From NCBI RefSeq assembly GCF_022201045.2, contig NC_068561.1:23566501-23630500 (forward strand): DNA of 64,000 bases, given 5' to 3'. This DNA comes from Citrus sinensis (Eukaryota; Streptophyta; Magnoliopsida; Sapindales; Rutaceae). Shown piece by piece: positions 1 through 12,204 of this stretch. The stretch's first letter is position 1. Every line of letters begins with the position of its first letter. The notes beneath the pieces are model-generated. The model had not been told where the DNA came from, did no database searches, and saw only the letters and a program-made list of their open reading frames with translations. A program made the position numbers and the translations under genes.

Positions 1-169
1 AGGGGATGAGGCATTGATTCCCGGTTGGTGCTTGTTTTTCTAAGAACAACATGAGACATGTATTTATAGCTAAAATGCACGCATCAATCCCGCATGTTGC
101 CGAAATTAAGTTCATGTCCACTTAATAAAAAAGTCAGCTCACTGTTAATGTCACTAAGATTAAATTAAG

Positions 170-1173
170 CTATTTGATAATTTCTCTGACTCTGCAGCCT
201 CATTGATTACGTTTGTTAAAATCCAAATTAATTAAAATACTAGAAATCCAATCTTACCCATTGAGTTTGCAAGCAATGTTTGACTCCACGAATTGTACGG
301 TGCTCCTTAGACTCAAACTCTCACAAAGCCAGCAACATTTCTGCAAATAGTTTTTCTGAAATTGGTTCTCCGCCATGCAAAATTCAGAATCAAATTGTAT
401 TATTTTGGTCACAATTCTCTTGTTCAGCTTCATCTGCCGTCTAATCTTCGATTCCTGAGCTTGCTTCCTCTCTTCTTCATTGCAGTAATATATAGCCGAT
501 TTCAAGTGTGTACTTAAACCAAAATTCTGAAAAAAGAAAAAGAAAAGAGGGAGAGAGAGAGAGGGAGAGATGAATAATCATCATTATGATGATTTATATG
601 TACATTAATCTATTAACGTGAAATGCTAAAATGGAAAATGAATAGATAGATCATTAATTACAAGGTAATTTCTATTAGTGGGATCATGAGTTTCCCAGAA
701 AATATCACAGAGCGATTTGTATGATATTGTCTGCTTATCGTAAAAGACTTTCACGGCTTCAGTGTGGCCTGTTATTCCTTCACAAACCTGTAATAATAAT
801 TTAGAAAAACATATCAACAAATGTGTATTCTGAATTGGGTTTAAAGAGTTTTTGGCATTCTTTAACCTTTTTTATTTTTTTATTTTATTTTACCTCTCTA
901 TATGTTGGTTTTTTGAGGGTGCCTCCGCAATAACCTGTAGCAGTTCTCATGACTCCATTTAAGCGTCCAAATGCTGCTTCAAGATCCAAAAAATTACCTA
1001 CAAGAACCCACCCAAATTAATTCAAATTAAAACCAAAATGAAACAAAAATAGAACACTCGCGATGAAGAGAAAGTAGACCTCCTGCAAATACTGCTTCAC
1101 TGAAGAAATTTGCTGGTTCAGAGACAGAAACTTGTGAAGTTAAATTATCGAATTGAGGAAGTAATTTGTACAT
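170..1173 (-). CDS. MsrA-like protein (A5 class), probably catalytically altered
   Basis: Peptide methionine-S-sulfoxide reductase fold. The exons I place on the minus strand are 1173-1080, 997-894, 787-662, 526-258 and 191-170. All have GT/AG borders and total 615 nt, a 204-residue frame. Recognisable blocks are GYCGGTLKKPTYRE, GHTEAVKVFYDK, FWETHDPTN and NYLNFGLSTH, followed by a helical C-terminal tail rich in Lys and Glu, as in the plant A5 class. The family active site G-C-F-W reads G-N-F-L here (exon 1/2 junction), so the nucleophilic Cys and the Trp are both replaced. The start at 1173 is the first ATG after an in-frame TAA, and it gives no signal peptide, unlike the Arabidopsis A5 protein. 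The last, 22-nt exon is the weakest part of the model. It may be a non-enzymatic homologue or an early pseudogene. Confidence 0.72.
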
Positions 1174-1437
1174 GGTGTTGAAATCAGTATTGAATTACGA
1201 AAAGGAGTTGCATGAGCTAATGGGGTTACGGCTTTGTCTATTGATTCGCATATAATATTTATAAACTCGAAACATTGAGATATAATATTATATTTGCATT
1301 TTTTTTTCTTTCAATAAAGCGTCTGAATTCGTTTGGAGTTTCCACATTAGCTGTACATATGTATGTTTGAATATGCGAGGGGAGGAGATCGAATGCGATA
1401 GGCTGACTTTCAAGATTTATGAATGAAAAAAGACTAA

Positions 1438-1994
1438 GGTGGCTTTTGTTTTTTTGTCTGAAATCTGAATAGACCTGAATTAGTCTGAATTTTGAATAGA
1501 TATGAATGTCTGAATCTGAATAATATGTTTGTTTTTTCGTCTGAATCTCAAAAAATAAGTATTAAATTATTTATTTTTTTCAACTTAAAAAGCTGAAAAT
1601 ATGTACTTTTATATTTGTATTCTTATTAAATTTGCATGTCAAATAAATAATATATTAAATACCACAATATTTTAACATTTATAAGTAAAACTATATTCAA
1701 GTGAATACATAATTATTTTAGAATTTTAATATATAAAATACCATAAATTTCAAATTTTTTGGTATATAATATAAGAAAGAAAAAACAAGGATATTTTTAT
1801 GTGGGATAAATGTCTATAGGTGAGTTTTGGAATAGACATGAAAAATAAATTATAAAACATGGATATTTTTTACATTAGTAAGTAATTGACTTAATTCAAA
1901 TTTCTCCATTAAGTAAAAAGCCAAAAAAATTAGCTTATTTTATGAAGTCAAAATTATCTAAAAAATCTCATTAAGTTAAAAAACAAATGCCACC
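1438..1994. mobile_element. Tourist/Harbinger-like MITE
   Basis: A 557-bp AT-rich element with no coding capacity. Its ends are inverted repeats: the left end reads GGTGGCTTTTGTTTTTT and the complement of the right end reads GGTGGCATTTGTTTTTT. It is flanked by the 3-bp duplication TAA (1435-1437 and 1995-1997). A TAA/TTA duplication with terminal repeats starting in G runs fits the PIF/Harbinger (Tourist) class. The interior holds repeated CTGAAT motifs. Confidence 0.7.
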
Positions 1995-3838
1995 TAAATA
2001 ACAAATGTAAGATTTTTTTTTTTTTACTTCTCTCTCATTCACATGAATTTTTAAAAATTCTATATCTCATGTCTATGAGTGATAATAATATAAGATTGAG
2101 ATTTGTCTTTCTCTTATATTTTATATACTAATCACTAATTATCTACGTAAGTTGCGCTCATAAGAAATTACTCATATCTAGAAAGTATTTTGGTCTAATT
2201 TTGACATTTTTTTTGGAAAGTTCATTTATTAGTCTGTTTAATTTAACTTTTTTTTTTAATTATCGATGACAAATTAAATACCAAAATTTCAGTTTTATTA
2301 CAAAAAATGTCAGTATCAAGCAGACAAGATAGACAATTCCATGTGGAATTCTGAGGTCAGCTCACAGCTGCTTGAAACTTGAATAGTCTGCTGTATAAAT
2401 TTATTGTTATATATAAAATCTGACGTTATTTAAATTTATTCTCAAGTATTGTTATTGTATGCGATTAATGAATTTTTCCACAATACTTCTCCCATTACGA
2501 TCAAGCGATGGCCTACGGGATGTCCTTAATGGGCTTTTCGGGATTTTGTTGGCCCAAAAAGCCCATGGGTACTAAAGTCTCGGCTCAGTGGACCGAACAC
2601 ACCACAAACGCACGTCCCCTCGCCTCTCTCTCTAAAACGATAACAAAAAAATTATATCTCCAAACACTTTAATTAAGTTTTAAATAAAAATTGCTTGTCA
2701 GTCTGTTTAACCAAATCAATCGATTCGTGGAAAACACTGGTAATTAAAGGGTGATAATTAATTAACATTTGTGTAGCATCAGGTATGGTTGGTAGGTATA
2801 AGCTTTTTTTTAATTTTTCTTCTTAAATAAGAAAATTGATTCCCTAAGAAAAAAAAAAAAGAAGAAGAAGAAAAAGTCAAAAAGTGGAAAAGAGCTTTTT
2901 CTATGAAAGCAAAAGAGAAAAGACATGCAACAAAAAAGTTATTGAAAAGATTAACAATAGCACCTGTTACTTTGGTATATGTATATCCTTCCCTTCTATT
3001 GAAAAAAAAAATAATTAATTAATACATGAAGATAAATCAAATTATTAAATGTTGAATCTCTAATATTACCTCCAGAAAAATTATAATAACACATATGTAA
3101 AAACAAAAACAAAAAAAAATTCCAAGCAGATGAATCTTTATACACATTCTCGTTTCATTTTCAACTCAAATAAACAATTTATGAGACTTTGAAATGTCAA
3201 CACAAGAAAAGAGGAAGCAAAGCTCTTGGCAGCATGAGCGTCATAATTTTGATGCATGAATATTGAGGCCCTCCCCGTGGACCTCATTCATTCTCTTTAT
3301 TCTTTTGCCCCTCATTAGACCCCAAATATTTCTGTTTAAAGACCAAATTTTTTTTTTTCTCCTTTTTCGCCTCTGCAAGAATTATTATAAAAGATAAACT
3401 GTTTCAGAGCAATGTGTATAGTGCTCAACAAAGACCTAGTTACATAATTTCAAAGGCGCGTGGGTGGAAATTTGGTATCATTAATTCTTTTTGGATATTC
3501 CTTTCTAAAGCTACAAGAAAATTGTTTTATTTTTTATTTTTTGTTATTTTATGGTTTCTCACGAAGTTTGCCACTCTCACCTAAAGTAATATATTTTATG
3601 GTTTCTAATATATATCCTGTTTCTAATAGTTTTTACCAACTTTAAATATTAGGTTCTTTAAGCAAGTCTAGCAACAACATACATCTAAAGGCTCATACAC
3701 AGTACCAGATCTGGATCCCAGAAATGATGCTCTGAAGGAATGGAGGAAGAAGAGAAAGATACAACTGAGGATTGAGATCTGGTCTCGTTTCTAATATATA
3801 TATATATATATTAGATTCTAAATTCTTGATAATTTATG
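1995..3838. other. Intergenic, AT-rich
   Basis: No gene is visible. The stretch has homopolymer runs, a GAA-rich purine tract near 2850-2880 and, around 2515-2610, a less AT-rich patch with several TGGGCY/GGCCCA promoter-type motifs that is not followed by a recognisable gene. A short TA microsatellite lies at about 3793-3812. Confidence 0.6.
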
Positions 3839-3846
3839 ATAGTATC

Positions 3847-4033
3847 CAGGGGCGGACGCCATGTAAGACTAAAGGGTGCCATGGCCCCCTCTGGGTTTTA
3901 AAATATTTTGAGATTTTTGAATAAAATATGAATAATTTACACACTGATCCCTATACAATTAAGTTTGGCCCCCCCTTAAATTTATAAGTTTAAATTTGGC
4001 CCCCCTTAAATTTCCTCCCGAGATCCGCCCCTG
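3847..4033. mobile_element. Short hAT-type MITE with exact 8-bp duplication
   Basis: A 187-bp element beginning CAGGGGCGGA and ending with its complement TCCGCCCCTG. It is flanked by the perfect 8-bp target duplication ATAGTATC at 3839-3846 and 4034-4041. Eight-base duplications and CAGGGGCGG-type ends are typical of hAT elements. The interior holds two near-copies of a GGCCCCCCTTAAATT block and no reading frame. Confidence 0.88.
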
Positions 4034-4041
4034 ATAGTATC

Positions 4042-6340
4042 AATGTGGTACGATGAGAGGTAGTGCTATACAAGCATTTTGTTTTTGTCCTCCTCCAAAA
4101 TGTTAAATTGTTAGTCATCTATCTATCCATAGCTACTTACCCCCATTTTCTTCTTATTCTTCTTTTTTCTCCCCTAATTTTTGGTAGAATGGCAAAAAAT
4201 TAAAATTCCAAAAAAAAAAAATTGATACAGGGAATACAAGAGGCAACCCTAAATTATGAGCTACGGGATGATTATGAAACAAAATAATATTTAAATAAAT
4301 CATAATAATTACCTCATAGTCTCTTTATTATAGTTTTTTTAGGTGAATCATATCATGTAAAAGTTGAACAAGACACCTTTACATTTACAAGACAATCTAC
4401 GAGCATATTTTTTTCTCTATAGATATGAAAGCGAGTAAATTAAATCAAACGAAAACAATTTGACAATTCAACCACCGTTTATGTAAACACCGTGGCGTGG
4501 AAGGTTGAAATTTTGTGCTCATAAGGCTAAAGAATTTCAAACGTATTTGTGTGAAAAGTCGTATTTATAATTAGAAACCGGTTGGGATTTTATTTATTTG
4601 AAAAATTTGCCCATACACGGGAGAGTGAAATTTTTTTATAAAATTTTAAAAGAGAGTAGGGTTTGAGGGTCCAGCTATATACCTTGCTCCTCTGGCAACA
4701 ACTGTTGGATTTCATCTTGTATGATCCAAAGGCCATAGTTTTATACACGCGATACACTCTATATATAGAAACGTGTTACCATTTGAGCTGACGAAAACGA
4801 TGATGAATTTATGAAGAGAGTGAAAAATGTCAAAAGCCGCGAAATTATTAAAAGCTCAAATTCTTTAGCTGAATATTTACTACGAGTTGAGACGGACTCC
4901 CATGTATCGGTTTTATGATCGCTTGATATCTTTTTATTTCAATCCAACAACAATCTCCTCGCTCCAAGATAAACTAAAGGGGCAACGTGACGTGGCCAGA
5001 GTTTGAAAGCATTGTTAAAGACAATTGTACCCACTATGCACTCTTTTTTTTTTTTTTTTTAATTCCAAATTTAATAAATTCCTCGAAACTTCAATTATGA
5101 TGATTGAGGAAGAGAATATGCCTTTGAACGGACCCATTAGGTTTGGCATTACCCGTACCTTATCAGGTTTCATTTTTATTTTTTTTCCTGATAAGAGGAT
5201 TGAATTGAATTATCCAATGTGAGATCCCAATTAAAAAATTCAGCCAATTAGCATTTGGCAATTACTCCAAGCCGGCGCGTGCGGACACGGACTGATTCTG
5301 AAAGTGGGGATCAATATTATGCTGTACAACGGAGTCCCCGGTCCTACATAAAACATTACATCTTCCATCACCGTACGTGCGGCCTTACTATATTGCGACA
5401 CATCATTAAAATCCGTTACACGTCAGAACTGCACCACCGTATATGGACCCCACTCCTACGACAGAAGCAAATGACGTGTTTGGTTGTAATTGTAGATTTT
5501 TTTACGTGCTTCTAAACATTTTTTTTAATACGTTTGAATTTAAAAACTTTTTTATATTATTAGTCTTTCAGTATTTAATTAATATAAAATTAAGAGTTGT
5601 GCTATATATTTTAAAATTTTAAAATAATATTTATTAATTAAATTGTAGGATAATACAATTAATTTATTTAATAATTATTACATACCACATTACATCATTT
5701 AAAATAATTGTAAATAAAATTTTAAAATATTTATCGTTACCATAAAATCAATATAATTTCCTATTCAACGATTAATATATTATAATAGTACAAACATTAA
5801 AGTTCAATTCACCCCAAGGTCAAGATTGGGAAATGATTTCCTTTGATATTTATAATACACAAAACCAAAAAGTAAATTTTTTAGAAAGAAAACGTTTTCA
5901 TAGTAAAATAGCTTTTGTCTTAAAAGAAAGTCGTTACAACTTTAAACGTGCTTCCTGAAAAACCATCTAAATAAAGTTCGCCTTCACCCACAACCGACTC
6001 CCCACAGCTACAGTATAAGAAATGTTTCGTATTCGTAATCTTGACAGACGTCACTTAATTAAACGTGCACAGTAATCATCTTCATATACTCGCCCTCAGG
6101 AGGATATTTCCCAACTTCAGGAACATCAACTCCCTCTCTTACCAAAAGCTTAGAAGGCATTTTTGTAAAGTTGACATTCAAAAACAATTCTTCAGATTCC
6201 GTTAAACAATATTTGACACGTCACTTTCCCATCTCCTTCCACTCACACGCGCCGCTTCGCTTCACTCACGCGCCACCTCACAAACACACATCTCTAAGCT
6301 CTCAATTTTTAATAATTTTACACTAAGATCTGGTTATTTT
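4042..6340. other. Intergenic, AT-rich, with the upstream region of the hydrolase gene
   Basis: No supported gene. Small open frames near 5025-5222 and 5255-5515 show no recognisable domain. The segment 5590-5750 is very AT-rich with a weak inverted repeat. The last few hundred bases (about 6180-6400) are CT/CA-rich and GC-richer, as expected for the promoter and 5-prime leader of the next gene; a TATA box was not clear. Confidence 0.5.
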
Positions 6341-6405
6341 TATTTTTAATTTTTCATGAGCGATAGTTATGTAATGAGCAGAAGTAGAAGGAGAATATTA
6401 TTATC

Positions 6406-9400
6406 ATGGGAGGAGTTACCTCGACGATCGCCGCGAAGTTCGCTTTTTTCCCGCCGAATCCGCCGTCGTACAAATTGGTGACGGACGAGTCGTGCGGAGG
6501 TAGGCTTTACATTCCAGAGGTTCCGAGGAGGGACAACGTCGACGTTTTGAAGGTACGCACTCGCCGTGGAACCGACATCGTGGCCGTTCATATCAAGCAC
6601 CCGAAATCGACGGCCACGGTTTTGTATTCTCATGGAAATGCAGCTGATTTGGGCCAGATGTTTGAGCTCTTTGTTGAATTAAGTAATCGCCTTCGCGTTA
6701 ATCTCATGGGGTAACTTTATCTATATAATTTTATTTTTTAAAAGTTATATATATATATCGTACTAGATGAAAATTTTGAGCTTGCTGGAAGAAATTTAAT
6801 TGTGCAATTATTTGAGCTTGTAGAATTTAATAATCGTTGCTTAATTTAATGAACTGCTATAAAAGGTTTTTTTTTAATTATTATTGTTATTAAAATCACT
6901 GGAAGCATAATTGAAAAAAAAAATTGTTCTTTTTTATTTACTTGAGTTTATTAGATTTTTTTTTTGTAATTTTTATTTCTTTGTTGGTTTTAGTTTAATT
7001 TAGTTATTTGGGTTTGATTAGTGTTCAAAGGTTCAACTGGAAAGCAAGCTCATCATGTGATTAGGTTTCTCCGAATGCTAGATTGCTTGCTAGTTGTCAT
7101 TGATTTGATGGTCGATCAGTAAACGTTTTTGTTTGCTTGCAAGCGGCTTTAGTTATATTAAGAGCAAGGAGGAGCCAAATTCCGAATCTCCAGTTTTCTT
7201 TTTCCCGGATTTTCCTTTAATTTAATGCTTATAAGCCAAAAGGAACGTTCCGTTTGTATGAAGACGATGAAAAACTGAAATAAAGAGAGAGAGAAGAATA
7301 TTGTGAGGGAGACTGTAGATAGCTGGTGATAGGACCTTTTTTTTTCCCCCCCTCGTTTCTTAGGCTAAAGTTTCTGGTTGAATACTGTTAGAAGATTCTC
7401 TTTATTCTTAGGTAAAAGTGTATAGACAGTAAGATCTAATAGCTGGCTGAGAAAGAACATAGGGCTTCCCCCCTCCCCCCCCTCCTTTTCATGGCCTATT
7501 GGAAATTTGGCCCTTATCTTATTTGAATTGAAAAAAAAAATTGCAAATATTATATGTGGTATAAGGATTTAGACATCAATCAGTCACCTTCTATGAAGAA
7601 ATCATTGGGGACTAGGTTGCCACATCATTTATTTATTGTAGAGAAGTATGTTCATATTATCGGTTGAAAATGGTGAGATAGTGGCATTAGTCTTATTTCT
7701 TTAGTGAAATTAAAAATTTAAGCAGCAGATAACTCTTTTTGTTGTATTACTGGTTTTGGTTGGTTATCTTAATATCATATGTTTTATGTCATAGTCCGTG
7801 AATAACAGCTTTTGTTTTGTATTAGTCCATTCTGTGGGAACTATGTTTATTTGATATTTTTTGTTTTATTGTCCTCCATTGACTTTGCTATATGTCAAAC
7901 TGCTGAATTTCTGGTGCAATAAATCATGGGGGATGAATTGAATTTGAAGATGGTCATCTCATATCTGGTGAAATGTTCTTATTACAAGGCTCTCAGAAGA
8001 CACATGTATGAAATAAAATAATCTCTTTTATAACTAGAATTGTTGTGAGTAAGACAAAATTGTGATGTTTTTATTTTCTGCCTGACTTTTCATTTTCTCT
8101 ATGTATTCGTGGACTATGTTCTTGACCCTGTTTCTCATCATTTTTAGGTATGATTACTCTGGCTATGGACAATCAACTGGAAAGGTTAGATATCTAGCTT
8201 CGCTCTTCCCAATTGATAATGATGGAAAGAGAGCTTTGACTTAGCTTGTAGCAATTTTACATTTTTTTTTCTTTTATAATAAGATATCCTTCTTTTCTAG
8301 ATTCTGATGAGTTAAGTGTATTTGTATTTGTTTAAGTTTCTTTTGCATTGTTTGAGTTTATCTGTCATATGATAGTAATTGTATGGTTTAGTGAATTCAA
8401 TTGGTCCTGGCAAGATTCTTTAGTGAGAAGTATTAAATTTATTTCAGTTAATGCATACATTATTTTACTGTCAGTCACGAACCTCCCAAATATTATTGAA
8501 GCATTTGTCTCCCAATTTCCTCTGGGAAACTAGGATGTACTACCTTTAAATGCCGAAGAACATCATTAATGTAGGATAATGTGAATTAAACTATTGCTGC
8601 AAAAAGGGTGCAGCATTTTATTTTTTTCGTTTCCTTTTTCTCTCCAAAAGTAATTGATACTAGGATCCTTGGGACTGCAAAGGCAAGCCAACACAAATGA
8701 TTGATACATATTGATTGTATTTTATTGTTCTATAATTCACTCACTAAGCATGGAATTGTCTAATATTGAGAAAATATTGGTATTTGAATGTGAAGGGAAA
8801 AATGTGGTATCCCTCACTCTCACGTGCTTTCTAACTCTTACTGATTGATATCCCCTACTACTATGATTCGTAGAACTTTAGAAAGTATCAAGGATCTTTC
8901 TCCTGCCCTTGCATTGCTGGGAAGACTGTTGCAAGCTGTGTCAGTGCCTAGATCAATTAAAACTTTAATTTTATAAGAAAATCCATAAAATTTTGTGCAT
9001 AGGACTTGCAGATGCCTGCATCTTTGGATTGTACAAGATCATTTGAACTTCTCTCTTGGTTGCTGGTACCTCAATACATTTCTTGTCAGTTCTCAAAAAA
9101 GAACTCTTGCTATGACTCCTATTTTCCAATAGCAGGCAGTGTAAATAGTTTTCACTATAGTCCTCCCGTGCGAATGACTAATTTTTTTTAAAGAGTTATT
9201 AAAAGACAAAAAATTGAGAATTTAGAGACATTGATTGTACAGCAAAAACTGTTATCCTAAGAGTTGGACATCAGCATTTTTTAAAATTATCGCAGGTGTC
9301 TGCACCTGGAATTCCATATATATAATATTTTTGGCAAAAGTTTTGCCATATTGCTCACATATTAACCATTGCCTTTTTGCTTTGAAACAGCCGACTGAAT

Positions 9401-10730
9401 GTAATACATATGCAGACATAGATGCAGCATATAAGTGCCTCAAGGAGCAGTATGGAGTTAAAGATGAACAATTAATATTATACGGTCAATCTGTTGGTAG
9501 TGGACCTACTGTTGATCTTGCTTCGCGCTTGCCAAACCTGAGAGGGGTAGTTTTGCATAGCCCAATATTATCTGGTATGAGGGTATTGTACCCTGTCAAG
9601 AGGACATATTGGTTCGACATTTACAAGGTGATTTAATAGAAGTAATGGTATTCCATATCCATGCTTAATTTTGCAGATGCAAGCTTATGTAATTGATTCT
9701 TTTGTTTTTATTATTATTTATTTTCAGAATATTGACAAAATCGGCATGGTGAACTGTCCTGTTATGGTTGTTCATGTGAGTATCATTTTTCTTCATTTCT
9801 GTTTTAAGTCTCATAATGTTTTTTGTCGTTTTCTCTCTGGTGTTTGTGCACGAGCACACGTGGGTTTTGGACATTAATGTAACAAAATAGCTGGTACTTT
9901 TGGCATTATTTTGCATTAATTTGCTCAACTAATGTGGTCAACCTAGCAAAGCAATAGCTTTGTCTGCAGTTACTAATTTCCAGACTGCTTGTCATAGGAT
10001 AAACGCTCCTCTGGAACTAAGCCACATAAGTTGAGCCTTGTTACGAGAGCTTGAGAGTGTGTGTAAGCATCAAAATCCTAAATGTTTCTGAGAGCAGGAG
10101 TGTTTTTGCAAGTATTAGTAGTTTTGTTGCATTGAACTAGAAATTTAGAAACTCTTCTATTTGTTATATACCTTAGCTTTTCTCTCTATTTTTATTTTAT
10201 TTCATTTTTTTCCCTTAAAAAAAGTCAAATCGGTTTGATTTTCTTCTTCTTAAGAGTGTTAGAGCTATATAGCACTTCATCATCATAGCAGTTTTGTTGG
10301 CATAAAGTTACTTTTCTTTCATCTTCAGGGAACTACAGATGAAGTTGTTGATTGTTCTCACGGGAAACAGCTTTATGAACTTTGCAAAGTAAAGTATGAA
10401 CCTTTATGGATAAATGGAGGAGGACATTGCAATCTTGAACTTTATCCAGAATTCATCAGACATCTGAAGAAATTTGTGTTATCACTTGGGAAATCTAAAA
10501 CAGCAACTAATGCTTCAAAAAATCCAACGGCAGACTCTGCTAATCAGAGCAAAACGTCTGACAGTGGTCCATCAGATACTTTCGAATTGGGTGCTGACCT
10601 TCCCGAGGTTTCTAGAAACAGTTTAGATAGTCGACTTGAGAAGTCTAAGAAGTCAAACAAGCCGGAAAAGTCTCGGATGAGCACTGACCATGTTGATAGG
10701 TTTAGGAGAAAGAAGCGCTTAGTGTGGTAA
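6406..10730 (+). CDS. ABHD17-like alpha/beta hydrolase (putative acyl-protein thioesterase)
   Basis: Serine hydrolase of the ABHD17 branch; animal and some plant members remove S-acyl groups from membrane proteins. Exons 6406-6710, 8148-8184 (only 37 nt), 9391-9627, 9728-9775 and 10329-10730 total 1029 nt, giving 342 residues. The oxyanion-side motif [11 protein letters not shown], nucleophile elbow GQSVGSG, acid GTTDEVVD and histidine GGGHCNLE are all present, so the triad looks complete. The N-terminus MGGVTS fits an N-myristoylation signal, and there is no cysteine cluster of the type that anchors animal ABHD17. After the fold comes a roughly 90-residue Ser/Lys-rich tail ending in basic [10 protein letters not shown], likely disordered and perhaps membrane-binding. 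The substrate is not readable from sequence. Confidence 0.93.
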
Positions 10731-12063
10731 ATACTTATACGAGGAACATCTTCAATAAGTTATAATCACCTATCCTGCTGGGAACGTAAGTTAGTTTTGG
10801 CACTGCTCGTGTAATGTTTCTTCGGATCCAGCATAAAATGTCAGTTTTGAGTGTGATTCTTTCCATAAGTGTTCTAATTTTTCTGTATGTACAAGTCAGA
10901 TTAAGCGAAACCTTGCATTTTAATTTTTTTTTGCTGTAAAAACAACTGTTTCATTTGATAAATGGGGGGGAAAAAAGTCAAAGTAGTTTCAACCAATGTC
11001 TCTTGTTTATTGGAAGACCAAGGAATTCTTCGCTGACCACGGCCAACCGTGGTCGTTTCCGGATCTTTGTATTTTAATTTTAGGGCAAGATTTTTAATCT
11101 CTTCGGGATTTGTTAATAAGTAAGAATCATCATAACAGATTAATTGTCATTAAATGACATAAATCAAACAGGTGTATCATGTATGCACGGGGCAAAATCA
11201 ATCTCAAAAGGATGGATCGATGAAGGGGTATTTTTCAGCTCCATCTTCTTTAAAAAGATCCTCTTTAAGTAGAGAACTAGTAAAATGAATATCAAATGGG
11301 CAAATCTTGAACGAGTAATGGGTAATGATCGCCTCTTCCATGATTAAGCGTAAATGCAACACAGTGAAGCCAGTTGTTTTTTATTCGAAATTGCTGGGGA
11401 GAAAGCACTCCGAAACACACTCAATATTTTTTAATTAGTTTCAACTTTTGCACCCCAAATTTTACGATAAACGATTGACGCTAAGATGATCAGGCTGACA
11501 ATTTTCTACTATCTTTCAAGTGTACGGCAATTTTTAAGCGTACGAGTTAGAATCAATTAGTCCATCAATTGCAAGTAGTTAATAATGCTGACTGCTTTTA
11601 CAACTCATATTCACATCTCTAATTCTCTTCCGTGAAATTTGGTTGGGAATGGAAATTAAGAGGAGAAGACACTTTCTGTTTGCAAGGTTTTCTTACTTCC
11701 GTTGTCGTGATAAATGCGTGCGTTATCAACAACGGACTCAAGGTTGTGACAAGAAGTTTCATACTATCACTTTTATATTACAAGGCATTTAGCTTCACAT
11801 CAAAGAGAGAATGATGTAAAATAGTTGTAGCTTGCCTTTATTCAAGAAAAGTTCACGTGTTTCCGATTCAGTAATTTCCTAACTTGCTTACAGTTGAGAT
11901 TCCATAAGTGAATGGTTGGTAATCAGATATCATACTTGTTTTATTTTTCCATAGCAGACTTTTATTTTTCCGTTTGTAGCGATAAGTGCTCTATTAATAA
12001 TGGACTCAAGGTCGACTGAGGATAATAATTCAATAAATAAACAGATAAATAAATAAATTCAGG
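10731..12063. other. Spacer between hydrolase and receptor-kinase array
   Basis: The first few hundred bases are the probable 3-prime UTR of the hydrolase gene. The remainder is AT-rich and without recognisable genes or clean repeats. A small open frame at 11632-11814 is not supported by any domain. Confidence 0.5.
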
Positions 12064-12150
12064 TCTTGAGGTCAACTGTGCAAAAATCTAAGTCTTTCTA
12101 TTACTTACCTTGAATTTTCTTCCTGAGACGTGATATAACTCTTTCTTCTG
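12064..12150 (+). promoter_or_regulatory. Shared 5-prime block of the LRK10L genes (copy at gene A)
   Basis: This block holds GGTCAACT (a W-box core TTGAC on the other strand), AAGTCTTTCTATTACTT and TTTTCTTCCTGAGA in that order, just upstream of the ATG of gene A. Similar blocks sit upstream of C (about 20735-20800), E-prime (about 28774-28850) and F (about 33917-33990). Conservation across paralogues suggests a core promoter or leader. WRKY binding is inference. Confidence 0.5.
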
Positions 12151-12204
12151 TACTGCCGCTAAAACAACTGACCTAAACTATATACTCACACTATTCCACT
12201 AGAA

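Noticed and set aside
5255..5515. Open frame of 86 residues rich in Arg and His
   Set aside because: No recognisable domain, no promoter or splice context, and it runs into low-complexity AT sequence; probably chance.
5596..5750. Possible MITE with ATATTTTAAAATTTTA in inverted orientation at both ends
   Set aside because: The motif is nearly its own complement in very AT-rich DNA, and no target duplication could be identified.
6367..6633. Minus-strand open frame over the first hydrolase exon
   Set aside because: Shadow of the well-supported plus-strand exon 1.
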